The translations under genes and the position numbers were made by a program. 37,813 nucleotides of DNA from Desulfobulbaceae bacterium (GTDB lineage: Bacteria > Desulfobacterota > Desulfobulbia > Desulfobulbales > Desulfocapsaceae). Below the pieces are notes generated by a model. That model was not told the origin of the DNA, did no database searches, and was given only the letters and a program-made list of their open reading frames with translations. The stretch is from positions 1 to 37,813 of the forward strand of contig WSXV01000021.1 in the NCBI GenBank assembly GCA_009773475.1, written 5' to 3'. How positions within the stretch are numbered: position 1 is the first letter of the stretch; each line of letters begins with the position of its first letter. Positions 16,471 through 24,822 of the stretch are shown here, piece by piece.

Positions 16471-17808
16471 TTTCTTTTCTTTCTCTCGATTTTTATCACG
16501 AATAACAATCTGCACAGGCACCTTATCCAGCCCCAGCCCTTCCCGGTAGCGGTTTGTCAGATAGCGCTGATAGGAAAAATGGACGCCCTTGGAGCTGTTA
16601 CTCATGATCACAAATTGCGGCGGCTTGGTGCCGATTTGCGAGGTAAAATAAAACTTGAGCCGTTTATTCTTGTAAATGGGCGGGCTGTGATATGCCACCG
16701 CATCCTGCAACAGCTGGTTCAAAGCAGCCGTTGGAAACTTGGCGGTAAACTGCTTGAAAATCGCTCCGATGGTCGGAAAAAGCCGCTTGATCCCATATCC
16801 TGTAAGTGCCGAGACATGGAGTATGGGAGCAAACCCGACGAAGGGAATGGCCAACCCGATATCGGCCCACAACTTTTCCTGGCGCTTCTTGTCATCCTTG
16901 ATCAGATCCCACTTGTTCACCAGGATAATCAGTCCCCGCCCCTGTTCCTGGGTGTACCCGATCACCGTTGTATCCTGCTCGGTGATTCCTTCAGCGGCAT
17001 CAATGAGAACCACGGCGATGTCACATTTCTCCATGGAGGAGAGCCCTTTCAAGATGCTGAATTTCTCCAGCTTCTCCGTAGTCTTGCCTTTGCGGCGGAT
17101 ACCGGCGGTATCAATGAGCAGATAGTTATACTGGTCATAACTGAGCAGGGTATCCACCGAATCGCGGGTGGTACCGGAGACCTCGGAGACAACCATCCGC
17201 TCCTGGCCCAGAATCTGGTTAATCATGGATGACTTGCCGACATTGGGACGCCCAAAAAAAGCGACCTTAATGGTGTTTTCAGGCAGAGCGACCTCATCTT
17301 CATTTTGCTTGACCTGTTTACTCAAGGCATCCATCAGGGTGTAAAAACCAAAACTGTGCTCTGCGGAGAGCGACCACAAAGGCTCCACCCCCAGTTCATA
17401 AAAAGGGGAGAGCAGCTTTAGTTCCTGCTCCGGGCTGTCGATCTTGTTCACCACGTGAAAGATGGTTTTATTGGTGCGGCGCAACATATCCACTACTTCC
17501 AGGTCAGCCGGCATAATGCCTTCCCGACCATCCATAAGAAAGACGATGATGTCAGCCTCTTCAATGGCGGCCATGGCCTGCTCCCGGATATGATCCACCA
17601 TCAGGTCATCAGGGTTATCATCAATGCCGCCGGTATCAACGAGCATGAACATTTTTTCATCCCAGAGTACGCGCGCGTAATGACGGTCACGGGTTACACC
17701 GGGAGTGGGATCAACGATGGCCTGCCTGGATTTGGTGATCCGGTTGAACAAAGTTGATTTCCCGACATTGGGACGCCCAACCAGAGCGACGATAGAGTAC
17801 GTTGGCAT
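16465..17808 (-). CDS. der: Ribosome-assembly GTPase Der (EngA)
   Basis: Der acts in 50S ribosome maturation. The 447-residue protein has two tandem GTPase domains, each with GRPNVGKS (residues 11-18 and near 188), DTGGI/DTAGI and NKxD motifs (NKID, NKWD), and a C-terminal KH-like domain with the usual VPVQIVIRDKNRE ending. Length is typical. The start is ATG 17808. It is monocistronic as far as visible, and a long hairpin begins at its stop codon. Confidence 0.97.
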   Translation of the reverse strand: MPTYSIVALVGRPNVGKSTLFNRITKSRQAIVDPTPGVTRDRHYARVLWDEKMFMLVDTGGIDDNPDDLMVDHIREQAMAAIEEADIIVFLMDGREGIMPADLEVVDMLRRTNKTIFHVVNKIDSPEQELKLLSPFYELGVEPLWSLSAEHSFGFYTLMDALSKQVKQNEDEVALPENTIKVAFFGRPNVGKSSMINQILGQERMVVSEVSGTTRDSVDTLLSYDQYNYLLIDTAGIRRKGKTTEKLEKFSILKGLSSMEKCDIAVVLIDAAEGITEQDTTVIGYTQEQGRGLIILVNKWDLIKDDKKRQEKLWADIGLAIPFVGFAPILHVSALTGYGIKRLFPTIGAIFKQFTAKFPTAALNQLLQDAVAYHSPPIYKNKRLKFYFTSQIGTKPPQFVIMSNSSKGVHFSYQRYLTNRYREGLGLDKVPVQIVIRDKNREKEKKH

Positions 17809-18221
17809 TTCTTCCTTTCTTTCTATGATCCGATCATCGGAATTCGTTACGTGGAGTCGGCACAGGAGCTTACAATGCGATGAGATTCAAGAGTCAGATA
17901 TACTGAGCGATACACCGTTTGCATATAATTTTACCTACCATACACGAAAAGACCAGATATTGCACCCTGATGCCAAGGCCTGACACTTTTTTTTATTCAT
18001 TTTGCTGTCTTACCAAGCAGTTGGCACAAGTTCATAGTGATATGATAGCCTGGCTGAATTCACAAGCTCTTCCTCTTCTCGAAGTGTGTGCATTATGGCC
18101 GGAAGAGTATTAACCCTTGCTTATGAAATGATATCCGAGTTTAATTTTAAATTTGAAACCCTTTGCCACCCTGACGACTCCGTTCTTTTTTTCCTTTCCT
18201 CTTTATTCTTCAAGGCCTCCT
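17809..18221. other. Intergenic region upstream of der and of a membrane-protein gene
   Basis: The 413 bases separate two divergent genes. A TATAAT at 17924-17929 (plus strand) is a possible -10 box but lacks a good -35. A frame of about 64 codons here has no recognisable domain. No RNA gene was seen. Confidence 0.4.
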
Positions 18222-18845
18222 ATGAACGACAAACTGCAAAGCCTGATCGAGGCCATAAAAAAACTGGAGCAGGAACTGACCCTAGAATTTCAGAGAAAAG
18301 AAGCGGAGTTCTCTTACCACGTTCGCGGCAAAAAGATACTCTTCGACCAGGAGATCAAACGGCAGCACAAGCTCATTGCCATACGGATCTCCCGATATCT
18401 GAAGGAGTCGGAGCTCCTCAACATCCTCACCATTCCCTTTATCTGGAGTTGCCTGTTTCCGGCCCTGCTCATGGATGCCTTTGTCTCCCTGTTCCAGGCC
18501 GTCTGCTTTCCCATCTACAAGATCCCCAAGGTCAAACGAAGCAGCTATATCGTCATCGACCGGCACGCCTTGAGCTATCTCAACGGCATTGAGAAGTTAA
18601 ACTGTTTGTACTGCGGCTATTTTAACGGGCTGCTCGCCTATATTCGTGAGATTGCAGGGAGAACTGAACAATTCTGGTGTCCGATCAAACACGCGAGACG
18701 AACCAGTGATTTTCACAGCCGCTATAGCAAATTCCTGGAGTATGGTGACGCCGAAGGCTACCGCAGGGAGTTAGACAGAGTACGCCATGCCTTTGAGGAT
18801 ATACAGACGGAAGAAGAAACCGCAGAGGGACGGGAAGGAATTTAA
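18222..18845 (+). CDS. Conserved hypothetical membrane protein
   Basis: The 207-residue protein starts with a charged, probably coiled-coil stretch (about 1-50). Next come one or two membrane segments (about 66-100, ILTIPFIWSCLFPALLMDAF and following). A notable cytosolic or periplasmic part follows with RSSYIVIDRHALSYLNGIEK, a LNCLYCGYFNG motif and FWCPIKHARR. The CxxC and the later Cys-Pro could bind a metal or be redox-active. I recall similar proteins of unknown function in proteobacteria but cannot name the family. The ATG at 18222 has no strong ribosome site; upstream in-frame starts exist at 18153. Confidence 0.65.
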   Translation: MNDKLQSLIEAIKKLEQELTLEFQRKEAEFSYHVRGKKILFDQEIKRQHKLIAIRISRYLKESELLNILTIPFIWSCLFPALLMDAFVSLFQAVCFPIYKIPKVKRSSYIVIDRHALSYLNGIEKLNCLYCGYFNGLLAYIREIAGRTEQFWCPIKHARRTSDFHSRYSKFLEYGDAEGYRRELDRVRHAFEDIQTEEETAEGREGI

Positions 18846-18909
18846 CACCAAGGTTTTAAAGCTGAATCTTTCGGAATACGGTTGCCGGCATAATCCCACC
18901 GGTTCTCGC

Positions 18910-20028
18910 TCACCGCCCATGCCGCAGAAGTTTCGTGGCCCGACCCACCAGATCTGGCAGAACCCGCAAATCGCGAAACTCCTCTTCTCCTAATCGCCCA
19001 TTCAAGGAGGCCAAGGCGGGAGCAATAAAACGGGCAAAAAAGTCCTTGCCCCGGACCCGGCTCAAGAATGAGAAGGCACCAATGATCTGTAGATTCCGCT
19101 GCAAGGCAAGGATGGCATATTGCCGCCGAAACAATCCGGCATCCATTGGATGCAAGACATTCAAGGCATCAAGGTAGATCCCCAGGAGTTCCTCCTGCAA
19201 AAACAAAGGCAGGGCGGTATAGGGGTCAATGAGCAGGGAGGCCAGATCGTAGCCCAGAGGCCCCATTCTCCCCCCCTGAAAATCAATAAAGCAAACCTGC
19301 CCATCCTGTAGCATGATGTTTCGCGACTGAAAATCCCGGTGCAGAAAAAATACAGAGGGTGCCTCCGAGGCCATCGTGGCAATCTGCTCAAACTCCTCTT
19401 CAACCCCCTCCATTATCGACTGGCCCAGCAGTTCCTGCCAGAATGCCCGCAGAAAATACCCGGATTCCCGGCTCAACATCAAGGGACGATCATACTCCCT
19501 GGTGTCCCAGCACCAGTCACAGTCAAAATTCATCGCCCCGCGAATCTGCATCACCGCCAGTTCCTGCACGGCCTGGACATAGAAGGGACGAACCACTTGT
19601 AGATCAATCTCACCGCTGGAGCTTCGAGTAACCTCCACCAGATCATGGAGTTTCACGTCCCCCAGATCCTCAAATAGAAGCAGCCCCGACTCCTCATCCC
19701 AGCCATATTGGGCCGGAACCCGAATGCCATGGGCATGAAGATGGCTGCCAATCATTCTCGCTGCTTTCGCTTCCCTAAAATCCTGTTCTGTCTGCCCCGC
19801 TGGAGCTACAGCCAAACAAAGCTTCTCTCCATTTTTCCGCATCACCCGAAAGAATCGACGACTTGAACCATCGCCACTCAGGCGCTGGATCACCAGGGAT
19901 GCCAATAACCCATCAGCCTCATTTCGGGAAGCAAGACCGGCGGCCTGGAGCAAGGAGGCCAGGATCGGGATAATTTCACTTTCATTTTCTTGATTCATGT
20001 CTACAGTTGTACTGATTGCTTTAACCAT
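18910..20028 (-). CDS. APH-fold sugar kinase, AmgK-like
   Basis: The 372-residue protein has the aminoglycoside-phosphotransferase fold. Its motifs are LLLFEDLGDVKLHDLV, catalytic loop FLHRDFQSRNIML and metal site CFIDFQGGRMGPLGYDLASLL. The pattern fits AmgK, which phosphorylates N-acetylmuramate or N-acetylglucosamine at the anomeric position for cell-wall recycling. Support comes from a MurU-like nucleotidyltransferase on the same strand less than 2 kb upstream, the partner in that pathway, although a plus-strand gene separates the two. Other small-molecule kinases share this fold, so the substrate is inferred. The start at ATG 20028 has no strong ribosome site; ATG 19998 is an alternative. 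Confidence 0.72.
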   Translation of the reverse strand: MVKAISTTVDMNQENESEIIPILASLLQAAGLASRNEADGLLASLVIQRLSGDGSSRRFFRVMRKNGEKLCLAVAPAGQTEQDFREAKAARMIGSHLHAHGIRVPAQYGWDEESGLLLFEDLGDVKLHDLVEVTRSSSGEIDLQVVRPFYVQAVQELAVMQIRGAMNFDCDWCWDTREYDRPLMLSRESGYFLRAFWQELLGQSIMEGVEEEFEQIATMASEAPSVFFLHRDFQSRNIMLQDGQVCFIDFQGGRMGPLGYDLASLLIDPYTALPLFLQEELLGIYLDALNVLHPMDAGLFRRQYAILALQRNLQIIGAFSFLSRVRGKDFFARFIAPALASLNGRLGEEEFRDLRVLPDLVGRATKLLRHGR

Positions 20029-20093
20029 CGTAAAGAAAATAACAAAGCAGGTTTGCTGTCCATTTCACCCCTTACCAATAAGCTCAGCCCCGT

Positions 20094-21650
20094 ATGCCTC
20101 TCTTACAGTCAAGCGATATCTTCAGGGAATCCCTCTTTAAAACCGACGAATTCACCCTCACCTTTGAGCTGGTGCCTGGCCGGGGATCAGGGGGAAAACA
20201 ACTGGAAGGCACCCTCAGGTTTGCCGAAGAGGCAAAAAAAGATGGACGGATCAAGGCCCTCTCCATCACCGACAATCCCGGAGGCCACCCGGCCCTTGCC
20301 CCTACCTCCTTAGGTCTGGAGATTCAGGCATTGGGCATTGCCCCGCTGATCCATTTTTCCCTGAAGGACAAGAACCGGAACATGGCGGAAAGCCAGCTCT
20401 TTGAATGCCATCGTCACCAACTTCTCAACCTGCTGGTGCTAAGTGGTGACTATCCCCGATACGGCTACCAAGGTCAAGCCATGCCGGTCTTTGACCTTGA
20501 TTCTCCCCAGCTTCTGGCCCTTATTCAACGCCTGCATTGCTCCCTCCCCTTGGAAAGGCAGGCTCCCGGTGGCCTGATGCCGCTGCCGACCATGGATTTT
20601 CTCGCCGGCTGCGTGGTCTCGCCCTTTAAGATAACCGAGGCGGAACAGATCTTCCAGTATGCCAAACTGCTCACCAAAGTCGATGCCGGAGCCCATTTTG
20701 TCATCAGCCAGCTTGGCTTTGATATGAAGAAATATGAAGAGCTGCTCCTCTTTTCCCGCCAGAACGACCTCAGTGTCCCCTTGATTGCCAGTGTCTTTAT
20801 CCCCGGCTTAAAGGTTGCCGAGATGATGATTCAGGGAAAGGTTCCCGGCATCGTTTTTCCAGAGTCTCTACTCAATCGCATGCGCCAGGAAAAGACGACG
20901 CAGGATAAAGGGGAAGAGGCCCGATTGCTGCGGGGGGCAAAGATGGTGGCGATTCTCAAACACATGGGCTACGCCGGGGTTCATCTGGGCGGCAACAATC
21001 TGGACTTCAGCAAGATTGCCTTTCTTCTGGACCAGGCGGAATCCTACGCTAGGACCGCTGATCTGGAAGAGCTGCACCAAGAAGTGGACTTTCCCGCTCC
21101 CGCCAGCTGGTATCTCTTTCCCAAATCTGGACGACAGCTGGACAGGCCACGATCATCCATAGCCGCTGCGGCGCTCTATAACATCAACCAACAGATCCAC
21201 GACAGCGCCTTCAAGCCGGAAGGACTCCTATTCTCCCTGGCCCGGGCAATCAGCCTGCGAGCGGATCCACACAGGGTGATGCGCCGTCTCTACACCACCT
21301 GTGAACAGCTGGTCAAGGCCATTCTCTTTCGCTGCCGTATGTGCGGGGACTGCACCCTGGCTGAATCCAACTATCTCTGTCCCCAGTCCGGCTGTCCCAA
21401 AAAAATGATCAACGGCCCCTGCGGCGGCTCTCTGTATGGCTTTTGCGAGGTCTACCCCGGGGAGAGGCTGTGTTTCTGGGTCAAGGTCTATCAACGCCAC
21501 CCCATCAGTTCCCCGAAGAAACTGTCCCTCCGGTCCCCCCCCCTCCCTCCCAAGGATTGGGCACTGCAGGGGAGTTCTTCCTGGCTAAATTATTTTACCG
21601 GACGCGACCACAAAAAACTCGGCCCTGAATCATCAAAGCCGAAACAGTAG
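20094..21650 (+). CDS. Methylene-tetrahydrofolate reductase with fused MetV-type C-terminal domain
   Basis: The N-terminal part (about 1-300) is a MetF TIM barrel: FTLTFELVPGRGSGGK at the start, LLVLSGDYPRYG, GCVVSPFK, FVISQLGFDM and VPLIASVFIPG. The C-terminal third carries a cysteine-rich domain (C414, C417, C420, C429, C434, C443, C451), in CRMCGDCTLAESNYLCPQSG and the NGPCGGS segment. This is the zinc-binding MTHFR C-terminal domain known as MetV in acetogens, where it is usually a separate subunit. The enzyme should reduce methylene- to methyl-tetrahydrofolate, or run in reverse in a sulfate reducer oxidising via the Wood-Ljungdahl route. The 518 residues fit a fusion. The electron donor is not deducible. 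It stands alone on the plus strand. Confidence 0.85.
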   Translation: MPLLQSSDIFRESLFKTDEFTLTFELVPGRGSGGKQLEGTLRFAEEAKKDGRIKALSITDNPGGHPALAPTSLGLEIQALGIAPLIHFSLKDKNRNMAESQLFECHRHQLLNLLVLSGDYPRYGYQGQAMPVFDLDSPQLLALIQRLHCSLPLERQAPGGLMPLPTMDFLAGCVVSPFKITEAEQIFQYAKLLTKVDAGAHFVISQLGFDMKKYEELLLFSRQNDLSVPLIASVFIPGLKVAEMMIQGKVPGIVFPESLLNRMRQEKTTQDKGEEARLLRGAKMVAILKHMGYAGVHLGGNNLDFSKIAFLLDQAESYARTADLEELHQEVDFPAPASWYLFPKSGRQLDRPRSSIAAAALYNINQQIHDSAFKPEGLLFSLARAISLRADPHRVMRRLYTTCEQLVKAILFRCRMCGDCTLAESNYLCPQSGCPKKMINGPCGGSLYGFCEVYPGERLCFWVKVYQRHPISSPKKLSLRSPPLPPKDWALQGSSSWLNYFTGRDHKKLGPESSKPKQ

Positions 21651-21681
21651 CGGAGGCTTTCACTGGCCGTTGATCATGAGG

Positions 21682-22611
21682 CTACAAGGCCACCAATTGA
21701 TCCACGACCTTGCGCCCCTCGGCAATCCTCACACCATCCCACACCACTGACCGCTGGAGTTGAACCTGCCTTTCAATAACAGCATCGTCCCCCACACAAA
21801 CCCAATCGTGCAGGGTAACATCCCTTTCCAATTGTGTCGTATCGCTCAAGCAGCACCTTGACGATGAGGTAAATCTATCTCCACCCTGACCATGCGATAA
21901 CCTTCCGGCAATCTCCATAAGCTCCGGCCAGATTGGAATCCTGCCGGTCAACAGACTGCCATGCAGTGCCAGATAATCTTCCACTGTTCCCATATCCGTC
22001 CAGAAGCAATCATCAACCCGCACGGCGACAATCCGCTGCCCCTGCTCCAACAGTCTCCGATAGCCATCAATAATAGAATACTCCTCAGCGACTGGAATCA
22101 CCTCAAGTACCTTCGGGTCAAGAACATGCAAACCGGTAAAAGCCAGGACCTGCCCCTGAGAGCGATCATCAAAACTGTAAATATGGCCATCCCGAACTGC
22201 CACCGTATTGAAACGGGGACAATCATGCATCGCCATGGTCACCGCCCCGCCATTTTGAATATGGCTTTCATAGAGATAGCGATAATCAATGGTATGATAA
22301 ATATCCCCATTGGTCACCAGAACCGGTTCGTCACGAAACTGCGGCAGGGCAAGCCGCAAACCTCCGCCAGTCCCAAGGATAGAGGTTTCTTCCTGCACCA
22401 GCACACCGGAGATTTGCTGGAGAGCATGCACGATCTGTTCGCGCAAATGATGACAGTTGACCACGATATGATCAAAACCTGCCCGCTGCAGACGCCGAAT
22501 GGTGAGCAGCAGTAGAGGTTGATTGAGGATGGGAAAGAGGGGTTTGGGGCGAGAGAGGGTGTAAGGAAGCAGACGGGTCCCGAACCCGGCTGCCAAGATC
22601 ATGGCCTGCAT
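21682..22611 (-). CDS. Sugar-phosphate nucleotidyltransferase, MurU-like
   Basis: The N-terminal domain shows MILAAGFGTRLLPYTLSRPK, the nucleotide-binding signature, followed by NQPLLLL and VTNGDIYHTIDY with the metal-binding aspartate. A C-terminal stretch with hexapeptide-like repeats (ERDVTLHDWVCVGDDAVIER) extends it beyond minimal MurU. MurU makes UDP-MurNAc from MurNAc-1-phosphate; the AmgK-like kinase nearby supports this over mannose or glucose substrates, but those remain possible. I chose ATG 22611 (MQAMILAAG), 41 bases after the lpxI stop; a start at 22686 would add 25 unlike residues overlapping lpxI. It is the last gene of the lpxA-lpxI run. Confidence 0.75.
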   Translation of the reverse strand: MQAMILAAGFGTRLLPYTLSRPKPLFPILNQPLLLLTIRRLQRAGFDHIVVNCHHLREQIVHALQQISGVLVQEETSILGTGGGLRLALPQFRDEPVLVTNGDIYHTIDYRYLYESHIQNGGAVTMAMHDCPRFNTVAVRDGHIYSFDDRSQGQVLAFTGLHVLDPKVLEVIPVAEEYSIIDGYRRLLEQGQRIVAVRVDDCFWTDMGTVEDYLALHGSLLTGRIPIWPELMEIAGRLSHGQGGDRFTSSSRCCLSDTTQLERDVTLHDWVCVGDDAVIERQVQLQRSVVWDGVRIAEGRKVVDQLVAL

Positions 22612-22651
22612 CAGAAGCGCGAAAAGGCTATATTTGAAGGGAAAAGAGGCA

Positions 22652-23494
22652 TCAAAACACCAGCGTTCCGTCAGGATTTTCAACAACCCCGACCACGACC
22701 AGGCCAGCCTTGTCAGCGGCCTTCACCGTGGCCTCAGGATCAAAGAGCAGCGATTGACCAGCCTCCACCGCCAGCACCGCCCCGTTCACACTTGCCAGGG
22801 TTTCTACTGTCTTCAGTCCGGTGGCCGGCAAGTCAAAACGAAAATCCTGGGAAGGCTTCTTAACCTTGACCACCACCGCCTTTTCCTTGGCCAGTCCGCC
22901 GCCTCGGATAATGGTGGCGTCTGTCCCTTCGATGGCCTCCACGGCCAACACTGTTCGATTTCTCACCACCACGCACTGCCCGATATCCAGCCGACCTACG
23001 GCCCGGGCGTTCTGCCAGCCAAACTCAATATCCAGGCGCTGTTCATGGCTGAGCTTCTTTTTGGTCAGCACTCCAGCGGGAAACAGGAGGTGCTGCAGAT
23101 ACAGGGTGGACTCCAGCACCTTGATCTCCTCGCTTTCAAGAGCTCCGGCCACTGCCCGCAGAATAGCGTCGTCCTGTCTGCGATCGATCTTGTTCCACAG
23201 GGCCAATCCCTTTAAATCAGGAAAGACATCGCGGAAGACCTGGGTCTTGGTAATCGCTCCGAGAAAAACGGTCTCCCCAACCCCTTCTTCACGGAAAAAT
23301 TTTATTATCTTACCAAGCTGACCAAGCTTTACCCAACAGACCACATCCGCCGCTTCGGCCACCTCAGGGAGGGTTTCCCCCTTATGGGCAATCACTGCGA
23401 CCACCCGGCCCGCCTCTTTGGCGGCCTTGATGAAGAGAAGGGGAAACTGACCACTTCCGGCAATCACGCCTATTTTTTCAGGATACACATGCAT
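22652..23494 (-). CDS. lpxI: UDP-2,3-diacylglucosamine pyrophosphatase LpxI
   Basis: LpxI makes lipid X from UDP-diacylglucosamine in lipid A synthesis and replaces LpxH in many non-enteric Gram-negatives. The 280-residue protein has the two-domain LpxI (DUF1009) pattern: IGVIAGSGQFPLLF at the start, CWVKLGQLGKIIKFF, KTQVFRDVFPD, RRQDDAILRAVA, and in the second domain GRLDIGQCVVVRNRTVLAVEAIEGTDATI cut by conserved acidic residues. Length is standard. It follows lpxA on the same strand after a 389-base repeat-filled gap and precedes the MurU-like gene. Confidence 0.93.
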   Translation of the reverse strand: MHVYPEKIGVIAGSGQFPLLFIKAAKEAGRVVAVIAHKGETLPEVAEAADVVCWVKLGQLGKIIKFFREEGVGETVFLGAITKTQVFRDVFPDLKGLALWNKIDRRQDDAILRAVAGALESEEIKVLESTLYLQHLLFPAGVLTKKKLSHEQRLDIEFGWQNARAVGRLDIGQCVVVRNRTVLAVEAIEGTDATIIRGGGLAKEKAVVVKVKKPSQDFRFDLPATGLKTVETLASVNGAVLAVEAGQSLLFDPEATVKAADKAGLVVVGVVENPDGTLVF

Positions 23495-23883
23495 GGGATA
23501 TGTCGGATTAAAACAGCATTGAGCCGTTGTTGTGAGGGGATGGTTGTTTAGATGTCAGCAATGACGGAACCAGGGAGTTGTGTTTGAGCCACTGCTGGAG
23601 CGAGCTATGAAATGAGATGAAAAGAGCGATCATTTCATGCTATCCTTTTGCTTATTGGGAGCGGCCACGCCATGAAACAGCCGGAAAAAATGGCTGCTTC
23701 ATGGACGCGGCATAAGGTGCCGTAATAAAATGAGCTTAAGGAACTGCTCATTTCATGCTATCTTTTTTGCTTATTGGGAGCGTCCACGCCATGAAACAGC
23801 CGGAAAAACTGACTGTTTCATGGACGCGGCATAAGGTGCCGTAATAAAATGAGCTTAAGGGACTGCTCATTTCATAACGGCAC
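23495..23883. other. Repeat-filled gap inside the lpxA-lpxI gene run
   Basis: The 389 bases hold no gene. From about 23604 to 23884 they consist of the two-hairpin repeats described separately. The rest (23495-23603), next to the lpxI start, shows no clear promoter. Whether transcription from lpxA reads through this highly structured stretch is open. Confidence 0.6.
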
Positions 23884-23884
23884 C
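23612..23884 (+). repeat. Two tandem units of a two-hairpin palindromic repeat
   Basis: CATTTCATGCTATC starts at 23631 and again at 23749, giving a 118-base period over two near-identical units. Each unit has hairpin 1 with arms around GAAACAGCCGGAA, a linker GCGGCATAAGGTGCCGTAA (23707-23725 and 23826-23844), then hairpin 2 (AAATGAGC pairing with GCTCATTT, loop of 10). The last hairpin is extended: GGTGCCGTAATAAAATGAGC (23835-23854) pairs at 18 of 20 positions with 23865-23884, ending exactly at the lpxA stop codon. A third, diverged copy is at 37385-37488. Confidence 0.9.
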
Positions 23885-24678
23885 TAATCATCGCTGCGTT
23901 TCGCAACTCCGCGTTTTGAATGTTCCAGGAAGTGAAGCAGATTCATCACCTCTGGACAATCGGCAAATTCCTGCCGCACCTGGGCATAAGCATCTGCCTG
24001 GAGCAGATCAGGGGAGCGAAATAGAATCCGAAAGGCCTGGTCAAGTTTACTGATGGTCTCTTTGCTGAAGCCATGCCGTTTAAGCCCGACCTTATTGATT
24101 CCCGAAACTCGCATCCGATCCCTGGTACCGGTGACAATCATATACGGGGCAACATCAAGACCAATCCCGGACATTCCACCGACATACGCATGCGTCCCGA
24201 TACGACAGAACTGATGGACACCCACCAATCCGCTGATCGTAGCATAAGAATCCACCTCGACATGACCGGCAAGGGTGGCAACATTGGCCATGATCACGTG
24301 ACAGCCGATATGGCAATCATGGCCGATATGGCAGTAAGCCATAAACAGATTATTATCCCCAATGATCGTCTTCCCCCCACCCTTAACCGTTCCCCGATGG
24401 ATAGAGGTATATTCGCGAATATGATTATGATCCCCGATCACCAGTTGCGTTGGCTCTCCAGCGTAACCAAGATCCTGGGGAGGAGTACCGATGGAAGTAA
24501 AAGAGCCAATCACATTGCCGGTACCGATGGTTGTGTGGCCCGCGACAACCGCATGCGGTTCAATGCGCGTTCCGGCTCCAATCCGAACCCCTTCCTCAAT
24601 AACGGAATACGCTCCCACATACACTGTGGAATCGAGCTCTGCCTTGGTATCAATAACTGCTGTTGGATGTATGGACAT
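23884..24678 (-). CDS. lpxA: UDP-N-acetylglucosamine acyltransferase LpxA
   Basis: LpxA adds the first acyl chain of lipid A. The 264-residue protein is mostly left-handed beta-helix hexapeptide repeats (IHPTAVID, VYVGAYSVI, IGAGTRIEP). It contains GTPPQDLGY, HIREYTSIHRGT, the catalytic histidine region YCHIGHDCHIG and a C-terminal helical part with KVGLKRHGFSKETI, all specific for LpxA over LpxD. Length is normal. A candidate promoter lies just upstream and an unusual structured repeat starts at the stop codon. Confidence 0.96.
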   Translation of the reverse strand: MSIHPTAVIDTKAELDSTVYVGAYSVIEEGVRIGAGTRIEPHAVVAGHTTIGTGNVIGSFTSIGTPPQDLGYAGEPTQLVIGDHNHIREYTSIHRGTVKGGGKTIIGDNNLFMAYCHIGHDCHIGCHVIMANVATLAGHVEVDSYATISGLVGVHQFCRIGTHAYVGGMSGIGLDVAPYMIVTGTRDRMRVSGINKVGLKRHGFSKETISKLDQAFRILFRSPDLLQADAYAQVRQEFADCPEVMNLLHFLEHSKRGVAKRSDD

Positions 24679-24702
24679 AATCTTCTCTATTTATGATTAA
24701 AA

Positions 24703-24730
24703 ATTAAACCTAGGGGTAATCGTTAGTCAA
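24703..24730 (-). promoter_or_regulatory. Candidate promoter of lpxA
   Basis: On the minus strand TTGACT (24725-24730) is followed after 16 bases by TTTAAT (24703-24708), 25 bases before the lpxA start. Both boxes match consensus at five of six and about four of six positions. It lies just after the terminator of the upstream gene, which is the expected place. Confidence 0.45.
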
Positions 24731-24747
24731 TTTCAGCACCGATAAAC

Positions 24748-24785
24748 AAGGGCGGTTGCTCCCGCTCGGGGGAACAACCGCCCTT
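24748..24785 (-). terminator. Terminator after the mglB-mglA-scaffold genes
   Basis: AAGGGCGGTTG (24748-24758) pairs with CAACCGCCCTT (24775-24785), extended inward past one mismatch by TCCC and GGGA. On the minus strand it is followed by the moderately T-rich TGTTTATC. It lies 38 bases past the stop of the 792-codon gene. Confidence 0.7.
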
Positions 24786-24822
24786 ATCATCCAGATCATA
24801 TGAAACGCACTTAAACCATTTG

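Noticed and set aside
23631..23868. CRISPR-like array
   Set aside because: Only two units, 118-base period, no spacer-repeat alternation and no cas genes; it is a tandem palindromic repeat.
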